Shown piece by piece: positions 1 through 6,700 of a DNA stretch of 14,919 nt. The stretch comes from Candidatus Woesearchaeota archaeon. GTDB lineage: Archaea; Nanobdellota; Nanobdellia; Woesearchaeales; SM23-78. Positions within the stretch are counted from its first letter, which is position 1. Each line of letters begins with the position of its first letter. Made by a program: the position numbers and the translations under genes. The notes beneath the pieces are model-generated. The model did not search any database and had not been told where the DNA came from. It saw nothing but the letters and a program-made list of their open reading frames with translations. The stretch is taken from positions 1 to 14,919 of the forward strand of contig JAFGBP010000072.1 of the NCBI GenBank assembly GCA_016933095.1, given 5' to 3'.

Positions 1-2
1 CA

Positions 3-1760
3 TACCACAACATGATGGTCGGCCAAGTATTGGCTGACATGAAGAGCTCTCCTGAAGTCGTGCTCGCAGGAATACTTCATAGCCTGGGAAAATATGATAA
101 GGATATTATGGAGAAGTTCGGTGATGATGTGCTGGATCTGGTCAAGGGAGTTGCTGAGATAAAAGTCATCAAGACAAAGAACCAGGCGTTGGAGGCAGAG
201 GCCATCAAGAAAATCCTAATCACGACCATGAACGACACCAGGGTTATCCTGATAAAGCTCGCTAACGAGGTCGAGAATTTCAGGAATATCAGCGTGCTCC
301 CAAAGGAGAAGCAGCTCCAGATTGCGCAAGAAGCTCTTGAGATCTACGCGCCGCTGGCCTACAGGCTGGGTAACGAGAAGATAAGGGTGCTTCTAGAGAA
401 TTCTGCGTTCAATATCCTAAACCCTAAGAAGTATTACGAGATCGACAAGTTTCTGAAGGATAGCTATGAAGAGCGCGAGAGGCATATTGCAGAGGCTATA
501 GATCTTATAAAAGAGATAATAGGTGACAAGGTCAAGATTGAGAGCATCAAGGGCAGACCCAAGCACATATACAGCATCTACCGGAAGATGATTAGGAAGA
601 AGATGAGCCTTACCCAGCAAAAAGACCTCTTGGGCATCAGGATCATAGTTCCTGAGATTAAGGATTGCTACACAGTCCTAGCAGCGCTTCACGAGAAGCT
701 GGAGCAGATGGAGGGCCGGATCAAGGATTACATCGCCAATCCGAAGCCCAATTATTACAGGTCGATCCACACAGGGGTCATACTTCCGAACAAGAAGATC
801 CTTGAGGTCCAGATCAGGACTCCTGAAATGGACGAGTTTGCAGAGGAAGGACTGGCTGCGCACTGGAAGTACACCGGCATCAAGTCTGACGACTCCTTCG
901 AGAAAAGGGTTGGCTGGCTCAAGAGGGTTATGAGCCTCCAGAAGGAGGAAGGCAACAAGGAATTCCTCGAGGCCACGAAAGTTGACGTCTTCGGAGACAA
1001 GATCTACTGCTACACTCCTAAGGGAGATGTGAAAGAGCTTCCCATGGATGCAAGCATACTTGACTTCGCATACTCAGTGCATGAGCAAGTAGGATACAAG
1101 GCGATAGCAGGGCGCGTAAACGGAAGGTTTGTGCCACTGAGGTTCAGGTTGAAGAAGGGTGACGTCGTAGAGATAATAACCAACAAAAACCAGCGGCCTC
1201 ATAGGAGTTGGATAAAGTATGTCATAAGCGCAGGCGCGCGCCAGAAGATAAGGAAGGCTCTTCGCGAGCATGACAACTTGCCGGCGATCCATTACAAGAT
1301 CCCGAAGACCACCATAAAGGAAAGCGAGAAAGCATACCTCGTTGACAGCAAGGAGTTCGCGAACGCTGCTTGCGTCTTGGCAAAGTGCTGCAACCCGCTG
1401 CCAGGTTCCGAGATCACCGGCATCGCGACCAAGAAAAGAGTCATATCCGTCCATAACAAAGATTGCAAGCAGGCCCTCAAGGAGGAGAAAAGATGGACCA
1501 ACGTCTTCTGGAAGGACTCTTTCAACCAGAACATAAGGTTCTTTGTGCGCGCTAGGGAGAGGAGCGGAGTGTTGGCTGACATACTCCACACGATTGCGAC
1601 CGCCGGCTTCGAAGTGAAAGAGGCCAAGGCAAAGCTTACAGGACCTAATGACATGGAGTGCTCACTTCTAGTAGCCCCGCGAAGCCTTAGGCACTTGGAG
1701 GAACTGGTGTCAAGGGTGAACAAGGTCAAAGGAATAATAAGCATGAACTTTGAGGGCTAA
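3..1760 (+). CDS. RelA/SpoT-family (RSH) alarmone synthetase, 5' end outside window
   Basis: Long RSH protein that transfers pyrophosphate from ATP to GDP/GTP. Numbering from the ATG at 12, the order is: remnant HD hydrolase domain (about 1-100), synthetase (about 120-290, with GRPKHIYSIYRKM at 181-193, DLLGIR at 205-210, KDYIANPK at 238-245, SIHT and the catalytic-type Glu in LEVQIRT at 264-270), TGS (about 323-390), a Cys-rich segment (CVLAKCCNPLPG at 454-465, then HNKDC) and a C-terminal ACT domain (about 507-582). The frame is open upstream of 12, and the Tyr-His-Asn read there aligns with the first metal-binding His of RSH HD domains, so the true start lies before the window. The usual hydrolase HD...ED reads HS...KY at 23-28, and KLADRLHN reads KLANEVEN at 82-89, so hydrolase activity is probably lost while the synthetase looks intact. 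Long RSH proteins are sporadic in archaea. Family call very secure; activity inferred. Confidence 0.95.
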   Translation, partial: YHNMMVGQVLADMKSSPEVVLAGILHSLGKYDKDIMEKFGDDVLDLVKGVAEIKVIKTKNQALEAEAIKKILITTMNDTRVILIKLANEVENFRNISVLPKEKQLQIAQEALEIYAPLAYRLGNEKIRVLLENSAFNILNPKKYYEIDKFLKDSYEERERHIAEAIDLIKEIIGDKVKIESIKGRPKHIYSIYRKMIRKKMSLTQQKDLLGIRIIVPEIKDCYTVLAALHEKLEQMEGRIKDYIANPKPNYYRSIHTGVILPNKKILEVQIRTPEMDEFAEEGLAAHWKYTGIKSDDSFEKRVGWLKRVMSLQKEEGNKEFLEATKVDVFGDKIYCYTPKGDVKELPMDASILDFAYSVHEQVGYKAIAGRVNGRFVPLRFRLKKGDVVEIITNKNQRPHRSWIKYVISAGARQKIRKALREHDNLPAIHYKIPKTTIKESEKAYLVDSKEFANAACVLAKCCNPLPGSEITGIATKKRVISVHNKDCKQALKEEKRWTNVFWKDSFNQNIRFFVRARERSGVLADILHTIATAGFEVKEAKAKLTGPNDMECSLLVAPRSLRHLEELVSRVNKVKGIISMNFEG

Positions 1761-1798
1761 CTGCATCTGCAAATTATTCACTCTCATTTTTGTAAAAA

Positions 1799-1806
1799 TT
1801 TATAAG
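1799..1806 (+). promoter_or_regulatory. TATA-like box of the helicase gene
   Basis: TTTATAAG is centred about 28 bases before the ATG at 1830, in an AT-rich spacer after the RSH stop codon. This spacing fits an archaeal TATA box giving a leaderless or nearly leaderless mRNA. The preceding T-rich stretch (about 1774-1791) may end RSH transcription. Confidence 0.6.
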
Positions 1807-1829
1807 CCCCGTCCCCTCTTGGTTATCTT

Positions 1830-3788
1830 ATGACAGATTTCCACGGCTTCCAGCTTGACAAGTTCCAGGAGGACGCGATCTCTGCAGTAGATGGTGAGCA
1901 CTCTGTCGTTGTCAGCGCGCCTACCGGAAGCGGCAAGACCCTGATAGCGGACTACATCATTGATAAGGAGTTGCAGGGAGAGAAGAGGGTCGTCTACACC
2001 GCTCCTATCAAGGCCTTGTCAAATCAGAAGTACAAGGATTTCACAGAGCAGTACGGCGAGGACAAGATAGGTCTCATAACAGGCGACCTCGTCATTAACC
2101 CGAGGGCGCAGGTTCTGATCATGACGACAGAGGTTTATCGCAACATGGCAATTACTAAGGACTCTGTGCTTGATTCTGTCTCGTATTGCATAATGGATGA
2201 GATCCACTACCTTGGGGATTATGAACGCGGCTATGTCTGGGAGGAGTCGATAATTTTCAGCCCTGACCACGTGAGGTTCCTCTTCCTTTCGGCGACTATC
2301 CCGAACAGCGACGAGTTCGCAGACTGGGTTAAGAGCATCAAGCACCACGACGTCTCTGTCATCAAGTATGACGTCCGCCCCGTACCTTTAAGGATCGCTT
2401 TCTTTGACCCGGACCTCGGCATAACTGACCTGAAGGCCATCGGCAAGCAGAAGGAGCTTGACAAGTACCCGAAGTATGAGAACGCGCATTCGCGAAAGAG
2501 GTTTTTCAAGCAGACTAGGGTACAGAAACCGAAGCCAAGCCAGCTCGTCAAGGTGCTCACGAACCAAGGAAGGCTTCCCTGCATCTACTTTGTATTCTCA
2601 AGGGCTAAGACCCAAGAGTACGCTACAAACCTTGCGAAGAGCAGGAACTTCCTTAACTCCGAAGAGACCCGCGAGATGGCATCCCTTGCATCAGAGGATT
2701 ACAGCAAGATGAGCAAGGAAGTGAAGTCTCTGAACTCGACTAAGTACCTGCGTGAGTGCCTGTCTAAGGGAGTCGCATTCCACCACGCCGGGCTCCTTCC
2801 AGACACCAAGGCGATCGTCGAGAAGCTATTCGGAAAAGGACTGATCAAGGTCCTCTTCGCGACTGAGACTTTTGCAGTGGGCATCAACATGCCGGCAAAG
2901 ACTGTCTGCTTCGACGGGCTTCGCAAGTACACAGAGACGGGCTTTAGGTATCTCAACAGCAAGGAGTTCTTCCAGATTTCAGGTAGGGCAGGCAGGCGAG
3001 GGATCGACAAGGAAGGCCTGTCGGTCTCCATGGTGAACAGGACTTATGATGAGCTCAAGAAGATAGAGCAGTTCACGAAGAAGGACGACCTCGCCATATT
3101 AAGCCAGTTCCGCCTCTCTCCGAACACGGTCCTCAACATGATAAACATGCACACGCCGGAGCAGATAAACATCATATTGCAGATGAACTTCTTCACTTTC
3201 CAACAGCTCGAGGGCAAGACAGACCAGAAGAGGGTCTTGGACAGCATACGCAGGCGCTATGACAACCTGGTGAAGGACCTGACTAGGATGGAGTACATCG
3301 ACCCGGAAGGCCATCTCACCCATATTGGCATGTTTACTACCCAAATATTTTCAGAAGAGATCGAAATCTCGCAATTGTTCGCAGGCAAGGTAGACTTCGG
3401 CTTCGACGAGTACCTGATCCTTGTCACGATGGCCGCCCTCACTTATGAGGAGAGGAGGGAGGCCGAGTTCTACAACACGACAGCGACCAAGCAGATGCGC
3501 TACCTCGAGAAGATGATCCGAAACCACCCTTACCTCAAGCATGGCAAGTGGATGAGGAACATGGCCAAGATGACGGCCATCGTGAACCCGATCTATCATG
3601 ACAAGGGATTCATCGAATTACTGAAGAACACCAACCTGCTCGAAGGAGACATCATAAGGCTGCTCATGAGGATGATCGACAAGCTCGAGCAGATAGACAG
3701 GGCAACGGACGACCGCGACCTGAGGCACAAGATGAAGAACTGCAAGGACCTGATCAGGAACTGCCTGAAAGGGATACACTTGTTCTAA
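1830..3788 (+). CDS. Ski2/Mtr4-like superfamily 2 RNA helicase
   Basis: A 652-residue ATP-dependent helicase of the DExH Ski2/Mtr4 type, probably acting on RNA in the cytoplasm. Motifs in order: FQ..A near 12-17, Walker A APTGSGKT (30-37), TAPIKALSNQ (57-66), DEIH box (123-126), SATIPN (154-159, the Mtr4/Ski2 form), AFHHAGLLP near 315, TFAVGINMPAKT in the second RecA domain, and QISGRAGRRG (382-391). The C-terminus has EGDIIRLLMRM (near 604), like the end of the DSHCT helical domain of Ski2/Mtr4. It is much shorter than eukaryotic Mtr4 (about 1000 residues), and no room is seen for an inserted arch domain. Partnership with the archaeal exosome is an attractive inference without direct support here. 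The start is set by the TATA box 28 bases upstream. A Hel308 DNA-repair role is less likely given SATIPN and the DSHCT-like end. Confidence 0.9.
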   Translation: MTDFHGFQLDKFQEDAISAVDGEHSVVVSAPTGSGKTLIADYIIDKELQGEKRVVYTAPIKALSNQKYKDFTEQYGEDKIGLITGDLVINPRAQVLIMTTEVYRNMAITKDSVLDSVSYCIMDEIHYLGDYERGYVWEESIIFSPDHVRFLFLSATIPNSDEFADWVKSIKHHDVSVIKYDVRPVPLRIAFFDPDLGITDLKAIGKQKELDKYPKYENAHSRKRFFKQTRVQKPKPSQLVKVLTNQGRLPCIYFVFSRAKTQEYATNLAKSRNFLNSEETREMASLASEDYSKMSKEVKSLNSTKYLRECLSKGVAFHHAGLLPDTKAIVEKLFGKGLIKVLFATETFAVGINMPAKTVCFDGLRKYTETGFRYLNSKEFFQISGRAGRRGIDKEGLSVSMVNRTYDELKKIEQFTKKDDLAILSQFRLSPNTVLNMINMHTPEQINIILQMNFFTFQQLEGKTDQKRVLDSIRRRYDNLVKDLTRMEYIDPEGHLTHIGMFTTQIFSEEIEISQLFAGKVDFGFDEYLILVTMAALTYEERREAEFYNTTATKQMRYLEKMIRNHPYLKHGKWMRNMAKMTAIVNPIYHDKGFIELLKNTNLLEGDIIRLLMRMIDKLEQIDRATDDRDLRHKMKNCKDLIRNCLKGIHLF

Positions 3789-3898
3789 AAGAGAAAAGGA
3801 TTATCAACATTAATGATTATCAATTATTGTTAATATTATTATATAGCATTAATTATATATCATTATTAATATTATTTAATATGATTATTAATTATTAA
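3789..3898. other. Extremely AT-rich spacer between convergent genes
   Basis: These 110 bases separate the helicase stop from the stop of the minus-strand gene. They are almost only A and T, built of recurring TTAAT/ATTAAT/ATTATT words with many short palindromes. T-runs on both strands make it a plausible bidirectional terminator, since archaeal termination depends on T-rich tracts. No ORF or convincing RNA structure is seen. Its last 18 bases recur in rearranged form around the 123-bp element near 11.7 kb. Confidence 0.6.
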
Positions 3899-3899
3899 C
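3882..3899. repeat. 18-bp AT-rich word shared with the site at 11669-11819
   Basis: TGATTATTAATTATTAAC here is exactly what results at 11669-11819 if the 123-bp element and one copy of its 10-bp flanking repeat are removed. Both sites lie just 3' of a minus-strand gene. The word is low in complexity, so chance or a shared terminator-like sequence remains possible. Confidence 0.45.
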
Positions 3900-4705
3900 T
3901 AACGCCAGGCCAACATCCTGTTAACAACGTTCTGCGAAAGTATATTGGCGTGCAGGTGGCTTGGCATCCTCTCATCAAGACCTAATTGGACATCCACGCT
4001 GTTGTTGCAGTAAGATAAGGGATTTTCCGCCCGTCCTGGTGAGAAGCTGCGCTTTGCCCAATTCACGATTTCAGAGATGCTTTCTTCAGATGAGAGGCCG
4101 CGCCCGACGAGATTCATATGGACGTACGGAGCAATCGTCCAGAAAACAAAAACTGCTTCTCCTTCTGTTCCCACCACTCCGCTGAATTTTTCGGACTCCT
4201 TATAGCCGTTCGCGTCATAAGATTCGTATATTTCTTTGGAAGCGGCATAGCGCAGAAGAGCCGTTCCGAAGGCATAGCAGACTGAGTTGCACATGCTATC
4301 AGCGAGTTCCAAAGAGTCAGTATCAGCCCGCACGAATTTATGATCTGAGTATAGCTCTGGAAGGATTAGCCTGGCGAGGTGGGATTCTGACTTTCCAGAG
4401 AAATAATTGTACTGATCACATGACAAGCTGACTCCGGCTTCGCGCTCTACATCATCAATGGTCACTTGAAGACCTGTCGATCGTTTTCGGCGATGCGATG
4501 AGTGCATCAGTTCTGTCTGGGAAAGCGAGACCAGTCTATCAATCAAGGAGAGCTCCTTGGCAGAGTCCCCTCCTAAGAGAATCTTGTCAAGTTCGATTCG
4601 GTTTGCGGACAGAAAAAAAGCATAATTTGCAGAAGCAGTTTCTCGAGAGTCTTTCTCGAAAAATCGCGGGTCAAACCTTGAATATGCATCAACAGCCACA
4701 ACCAT
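3899..4705 (-). CDS. Hypothetical protein, no recognised family
   Basis: A 268-residue, apparently soluble protein that I do not recognise. The frame opens with a TTG at 4768, but the ATG at 4705 is preferred because a TATA-like TTTTTAAG lies 27 bases upstream of it. Visible features: an N-terminus MVVAVDAYSRFDPRFFEKD, a basic patch HRRKR near residue 70, several Cys residues in the middle (one near a GVSLSCDQYNYF stretch, two in DSMCNSVCYAFG) and a hydrophobic segment AVFVFWTIAPYVHMNLVG that is too polar and isolated to call a membrane span. Amino-acid use is rich in Ser, unlike the Lys/Glu-rich neighbours. It has its own promoter and is not clearly in an operon with the ITPase gene upstream. 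Real gene likely; function unknown. Confidence 0.65.
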   Translation of the reverse strand: MVVAVDAYSRFDPRFFEKDSRETASANYAFFLSANRIELDKILLGGDSAKELSLIDRLVSLSQTELMHSSHRRKRSTGLQVTIDDVEREAGVSLSCDQYNYFSGKSESHLARLILPELYSDHKFVRADTDSLELADSMCNSVCYAFGTALLRYAASKEIYESYDANGYKESEKFSGVVGTEGEAVFVFWTIAPYVHMNLVGRGLSSEESISEIVNWAKRSFSPGRAENPLSYCNNSVDVQLGLDERMPSHLHANILSQNVVNRMLAWR

Positions 4706-4727
4706 GGCAAAAAGAAACTTTGGCAGG

Positions 4728-4735
4728 CTTAAAAA
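4728..4735 (-). promoter_or_regulatory. TATA-like box of the hypothetical gene
   Basis: On the minus strand TTTTTAAG is centred about 27 bases before the ATG at 4705. This decides that start over the upstream TTG at 4768, which the box would lie inside. Confidence 0.5.
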
Positions 4736-4779
4736 TCTTGTTTTTTTAAGAGGATCAAACCATATCAAACATTACATAT

Positions 4780-4807
4780 CAGTCATTATCTTTCAGTCAT
4801 TATCTTT
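4780..4807. repeat. Perfect 14-bp tandem duplication over the ITPase stop codon
   Basis: CAGTCATTATCTTT occurs twice head to tail (4780-4793 and 4794-4807). The ITPase stop codon (minus strand TGA, 4795-4793) straddles the junction of the two units. Because 14 is not a multiple of three, the second unit could have reset the end of the protein. It looks like a recent slippage or tandem duplication. Confidence 0.85.
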
Positions 4808-5464
4808 TCGATTCCCTTCAAGCCATTCCTTAAAGGCCTCTGCCGACCGTCTCCGGTGGCTGATCTCGTTCTTCTCTTCCATAGTCATCTCTGAAAACCT
4901 TCGGTCATGCCCGTCTGGCTTGAAAATCTTATCGAACCTGAAGCCTGATTCCCCAGCGGGCGGAACTATTGAACCGTCAACACGCCCTATGAATGCGAGC
5001 GGCTCCTTGCCTGGCGCGCAGTATCCTATCGTGGCCTGAGCGTATGCCCTCTTGTTGTCGTATGGCTCGAGCATCTTGTAGAGCCCAGGGACTCCGAGTT
5101 TGTCCAGGAAGTGCTTGACGTATGGCCCTGGCAACCCATTCCACGCCTCGAAGACAAGGCAGGTGTCGTCTACGAACACTGTCTTTCCTGTCCTCTCGCA
5201 GGCGATCCTTGCCTTTTCCATGGCGATATCCTCGGGCTCGCCCTGCAGTTCAGGAAGGTCGAGGTCTATCTGCTCGAGGTCGAAATCCGAGAGGATCTTC
5301 TTAATCTCTTCTAGCTTGTTGATGTTGCCTGTGACAAAATAGATCTTCCTGTCAGCAAGTCCCTGACTGACAGGCTTATTGCTAAGTGGCTTCTCGCTGA
5401 CAGTCATCTTATCGGCTGCTTTCTTTCCGGCTGCTTTCTTCCTTTTGCTTGTCTTTGCTGCCAT
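4793..5464 (-). CDS. Non-canonical purine NTP pyrophosphatase (ITPase/Ham1/RdgB family)
   Basis: Hydrolyses ITP, XTP and their deoxy forms to monophosphates, keeping deaminated purines out of nucleic acids. With 223 residues from the ATG at 5464, the signatures are: nucleotide-binding TGNINK (45-50), E/D cluster FVDDTCLVF (97-105), GLPGPYVKHF (110-119, close to the eukaryotic ITPA form), GESGFRFDKIF (171-181) and SHRRRSA (202-208) near the end. The first 38 or so residues before the core strand are an extra tail rich in Lys and Ala (AAKTSKRKKAAGKKAADK), absent from usual family members of about 185-200 residues. The start is chosen from GTGATC three bases upstream, matching the 16S anti-Shine-Dalgarno; an upstream in-frame ATG at 5491 is less likely. 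It follows the Lrp gene by 45 bases and is probably co-transcribed with it. Confidence 0.92.
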   Translation of the reverse strand: MAAKTSKRKKAAGKKAADKMTVSEKPLSNKPVSQGLADRKIYFVTGNINKLEEIKKILSDFDLEQIDLDLPELQGEPEDIAMEKARIACERTGKTVFVDDTCLVFEAWNGLPGPYVKHFLDKLGVPGLYKMLEPYDNKRAYAQATIGYCAPGKEPLAFIGRVDGSIVPPAGESGFRFDKIFKPDGHDRRFSEMTMEEKNEISHRRRSAEAFKEWLEGNRKDND

Positions 5465-5467
5465 AAT

Positions 5468-5473
5468 GATCAC
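5468..5473 (-). promoter_or_regulatory. Ribosome binding site of the ITPase gene
   Basis: GTGATC on the minus strand lies three bases before the ATG at 5464 and matches the GGTGATC part of the archaeal Shine-Dalgarno consensus. It supports the inner start and translation as the second gene of an operon. Confidence 0.5.
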
Positions 5474-5509
5474 ATCTTCTCCATGCACCAATCCAAATCA
5501 GCATTCATA

Positions 5510-6466
5510 TCAGTTGTTCGGGTAATAGTCGAACACTTCCTCTTTCTGTATCACGCGGTCATCGAAGTCGGCAACGATGCCTGGCCGCAGCGCGTTTATC
5601 TCGTCGATCAGCGCGTACAGCCTTATAGGCGACTCGCACAGCATCTCGAACCTCACATCGCCCCCGCCTATCAGCTTGAAGGTGTAGAGCACTTCCTTCC
5701 TCGCCGAGAGAAGGCCCATGACCTCTTTTCTCTTGGCCATGTCAGAGAGCCTCAAAGTGACTGAGTATCTTGACAGCTTGAAGTATTCATGGTCGAGTAT
5801 CATCCTGTATCCCTTTATGACCTTCTTCTGCTCGAGCGCCTTAATCCTATACTTGACAGCGTTGGCCGTGAGCTTCATCTTCTGGCCGAGTTCTACGAGC
5901 GATGCTCGCGCGTTCCTTGAAAGCAGGTCCAGGAGCTGCTTGTCAGTCTCATCCAGCTTGACTGACCCTATCTCTCCTATCTTAATGTGCTTCGGCACAG
6001 GGTTCGTGTATAGTAGGTTGTAGGGCCACTGCTCCATCTCGACGATTATAGAGACTGACTTCTTCTGTATGTGGCTTGCGAACTTCGCCACCAGCGTCTC
6101 GTACATGTTGTTGAAGTCGAGCGGGTCCTTTGCGAAGAATGATATGAAGTAGTGCCACGCGCCTCCTAGCGTCAGGAGCCTGAATGCGTTGCCTTGGGCC
6201 TGCACCCAGTCCCGAAGCTCTTTCCTGATCTCGCTGTTCGCGTTCCTAAGCCTCAGGTGAAGGCCATACATCTGGTATCCGAAGGCGAAAGGGTCTATCA
6301 CTGGGACGAATCCTTCTATGATCTTCTGGTCGATGAGCTTCTTTAGCCTGTAATTGGCGACTTCCTTTGAGACCCTCACTTTCTTTGCCAATGAGGATAT
6401 GCTCATCCTCGCGTCGAAGTCGAGCTCGCGCAGGATGCCTAGGTCTTTTTTGTCGAGATTGTTCAT
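5510..6466 (-). CDS. Tandem (two-module) Lrp/AsnC-family transcriptional regulator
   Basis: A DNA-binding regulator of 318 residues, twice the usual Lrp length of about 150. Module 1 has a winged-helix N-terminus (about 4-50: LDKKDLGILRELDFDAR...SISSLAKKVRVSKEVANYRLKKL) followed by an effector-type alpha/beta segment (about 66-147). Module 2 repeats this, with LDETDKQLLDLLSRNAR at 171-187, a recognition helix around 198-212 and a RAM-like segment from about 232 to the end. The sequences of the two modules have diverged, so this is an old duplication or fusion rather than an assembly repeat. Such a chain could act as a built-in pseudo-dimer. The effector (often an amino acid) is unknown. A TATA-like box 29 bases upstream supports the ATG at 6466. 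The ITPase gene follows 45 bases downstream. Confidence 0.9.
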   Translation of the reverse strand: MNNLDKKDLGILRELDFDARMSISSLAKKVRVSKEVANYRLKKLIDQKIIEGFVPVIDPFAFGYQMYGLHLRLRNANSEIRKELRDWVQAQGNAFRLLTLGGAWHYFISFFAKDPLDFNNMYETLVAKFASHIQKKSVSIIVEMEQWPYNLLYTNPVPKHIKIGEIGSVKLDETDKQLLDLLSRNARASLVELGQKMKLTANAVKYRIKALEQKKVIKGYRMILDHEYFKLSRYSVTLRLSDMAKRKEVMGLLSARKEVLYTFKLIGGGDVRFEMLCESPIRLYALIDEINALRPGIVADFDDRVIQKEEVFDYYPNN

Positions 6467-6490
6467 GATGGTCTCGGGAGCGCGGGAGGC

Positions 6491-6500
6491 GTTTATAATC
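6491..6500 (-). promoter_or_regulatory. TATA-like box of the Lrp-type regulator gene
   Basis: GATTATAAAC on the minus strand is centred about 29 bases upstream of the ATG at 6466, the spacing expected for a leaderless archaeal transcript. The intervening bases are GC-rich, so the box stands out. Confidence 0.6.
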
Positions 6501-6574
6501 TTTTCGTTTTGAGAAAAAAACTACAAAGATTATTTACTATCACAACCAAGAAGAAAAAACCATGCATGAAACAC

Positions 6575-6589
6575 AAATAAAAAAGAAAG
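6575..6589 (-). terminator. T-rich terminator after the tRNA gene
   Basis: Directly after the discriminator base the minus strand reads CTTTCTTTTTTATTT, an oligo-T tract typical of archaeal intrinsic termination. The rest of the spacer to the regulator promoter (about 6501-6574) holds no visible gene. Confidence 0.55.
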
Positions 6590-6602
6590 TGAGCCCGGCC
6601 GG

Positions 6603-6700
6603 AGTTTCGTTGCCATACGCATCGACGTTTTACGCGTGGGGCTAAGCAGACGAAGTCTGCGCATGCCGCACCTTGCGTGCCAGCCGAGCGTAACCAGCTG
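6603..6700 (-). other. Putative 98-nt intron in the tRNA T arm
   Basis: This stretch separates T-loop TTCGAAT from T-stem strand CCGGC. The junction is ambiguous by two bases because TC occurs at both ends, so splicing after loop position 59, 60 or stem position 61 gives the same product. Just inside the ends, TACGC (near 6692-6688) can pair with GCGTA (near 6620-6616), closing the intron. It contains a perfect hairpin at 6646-6660. I could not draw a strict bulge-helix-bulge with 3-base bulges, so a relaxed motif would be needed for splicing by the archaeal endonuclease. Confidence 0.6.
6646..6660 (-). other. Perfect hairpin inside the tRNA intron
   Basis: On the minus strand GCAGAC-TTC-GTCTGC forms a 6-bp stem, or a 5-bp stem with a CTTCG loop. 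The loop bases CTTCG repeat the start of the real anticodon loop, at the same distance from an upstream CTGGTT word. Confidence 0.6.

Noticed and set aside
1074..1589. 171-codon minus-strand ORF inside the RSH gene
   Set aside because: Shadow of a strongly conserved coding frame; the encoded protein is featureless and has no promoter.
3789..3898. Replication origin
   Set aside because: AT-rich with many repeats, but no origin recognition box with a G-string and no cdc6/orc1 gene nearby.
4706..4768. Longer form of the hypothetical protein starting at TTG 4768
   Set aside because: A TATA-like box lies within this stretch at the right distance for the ATG at 4705.
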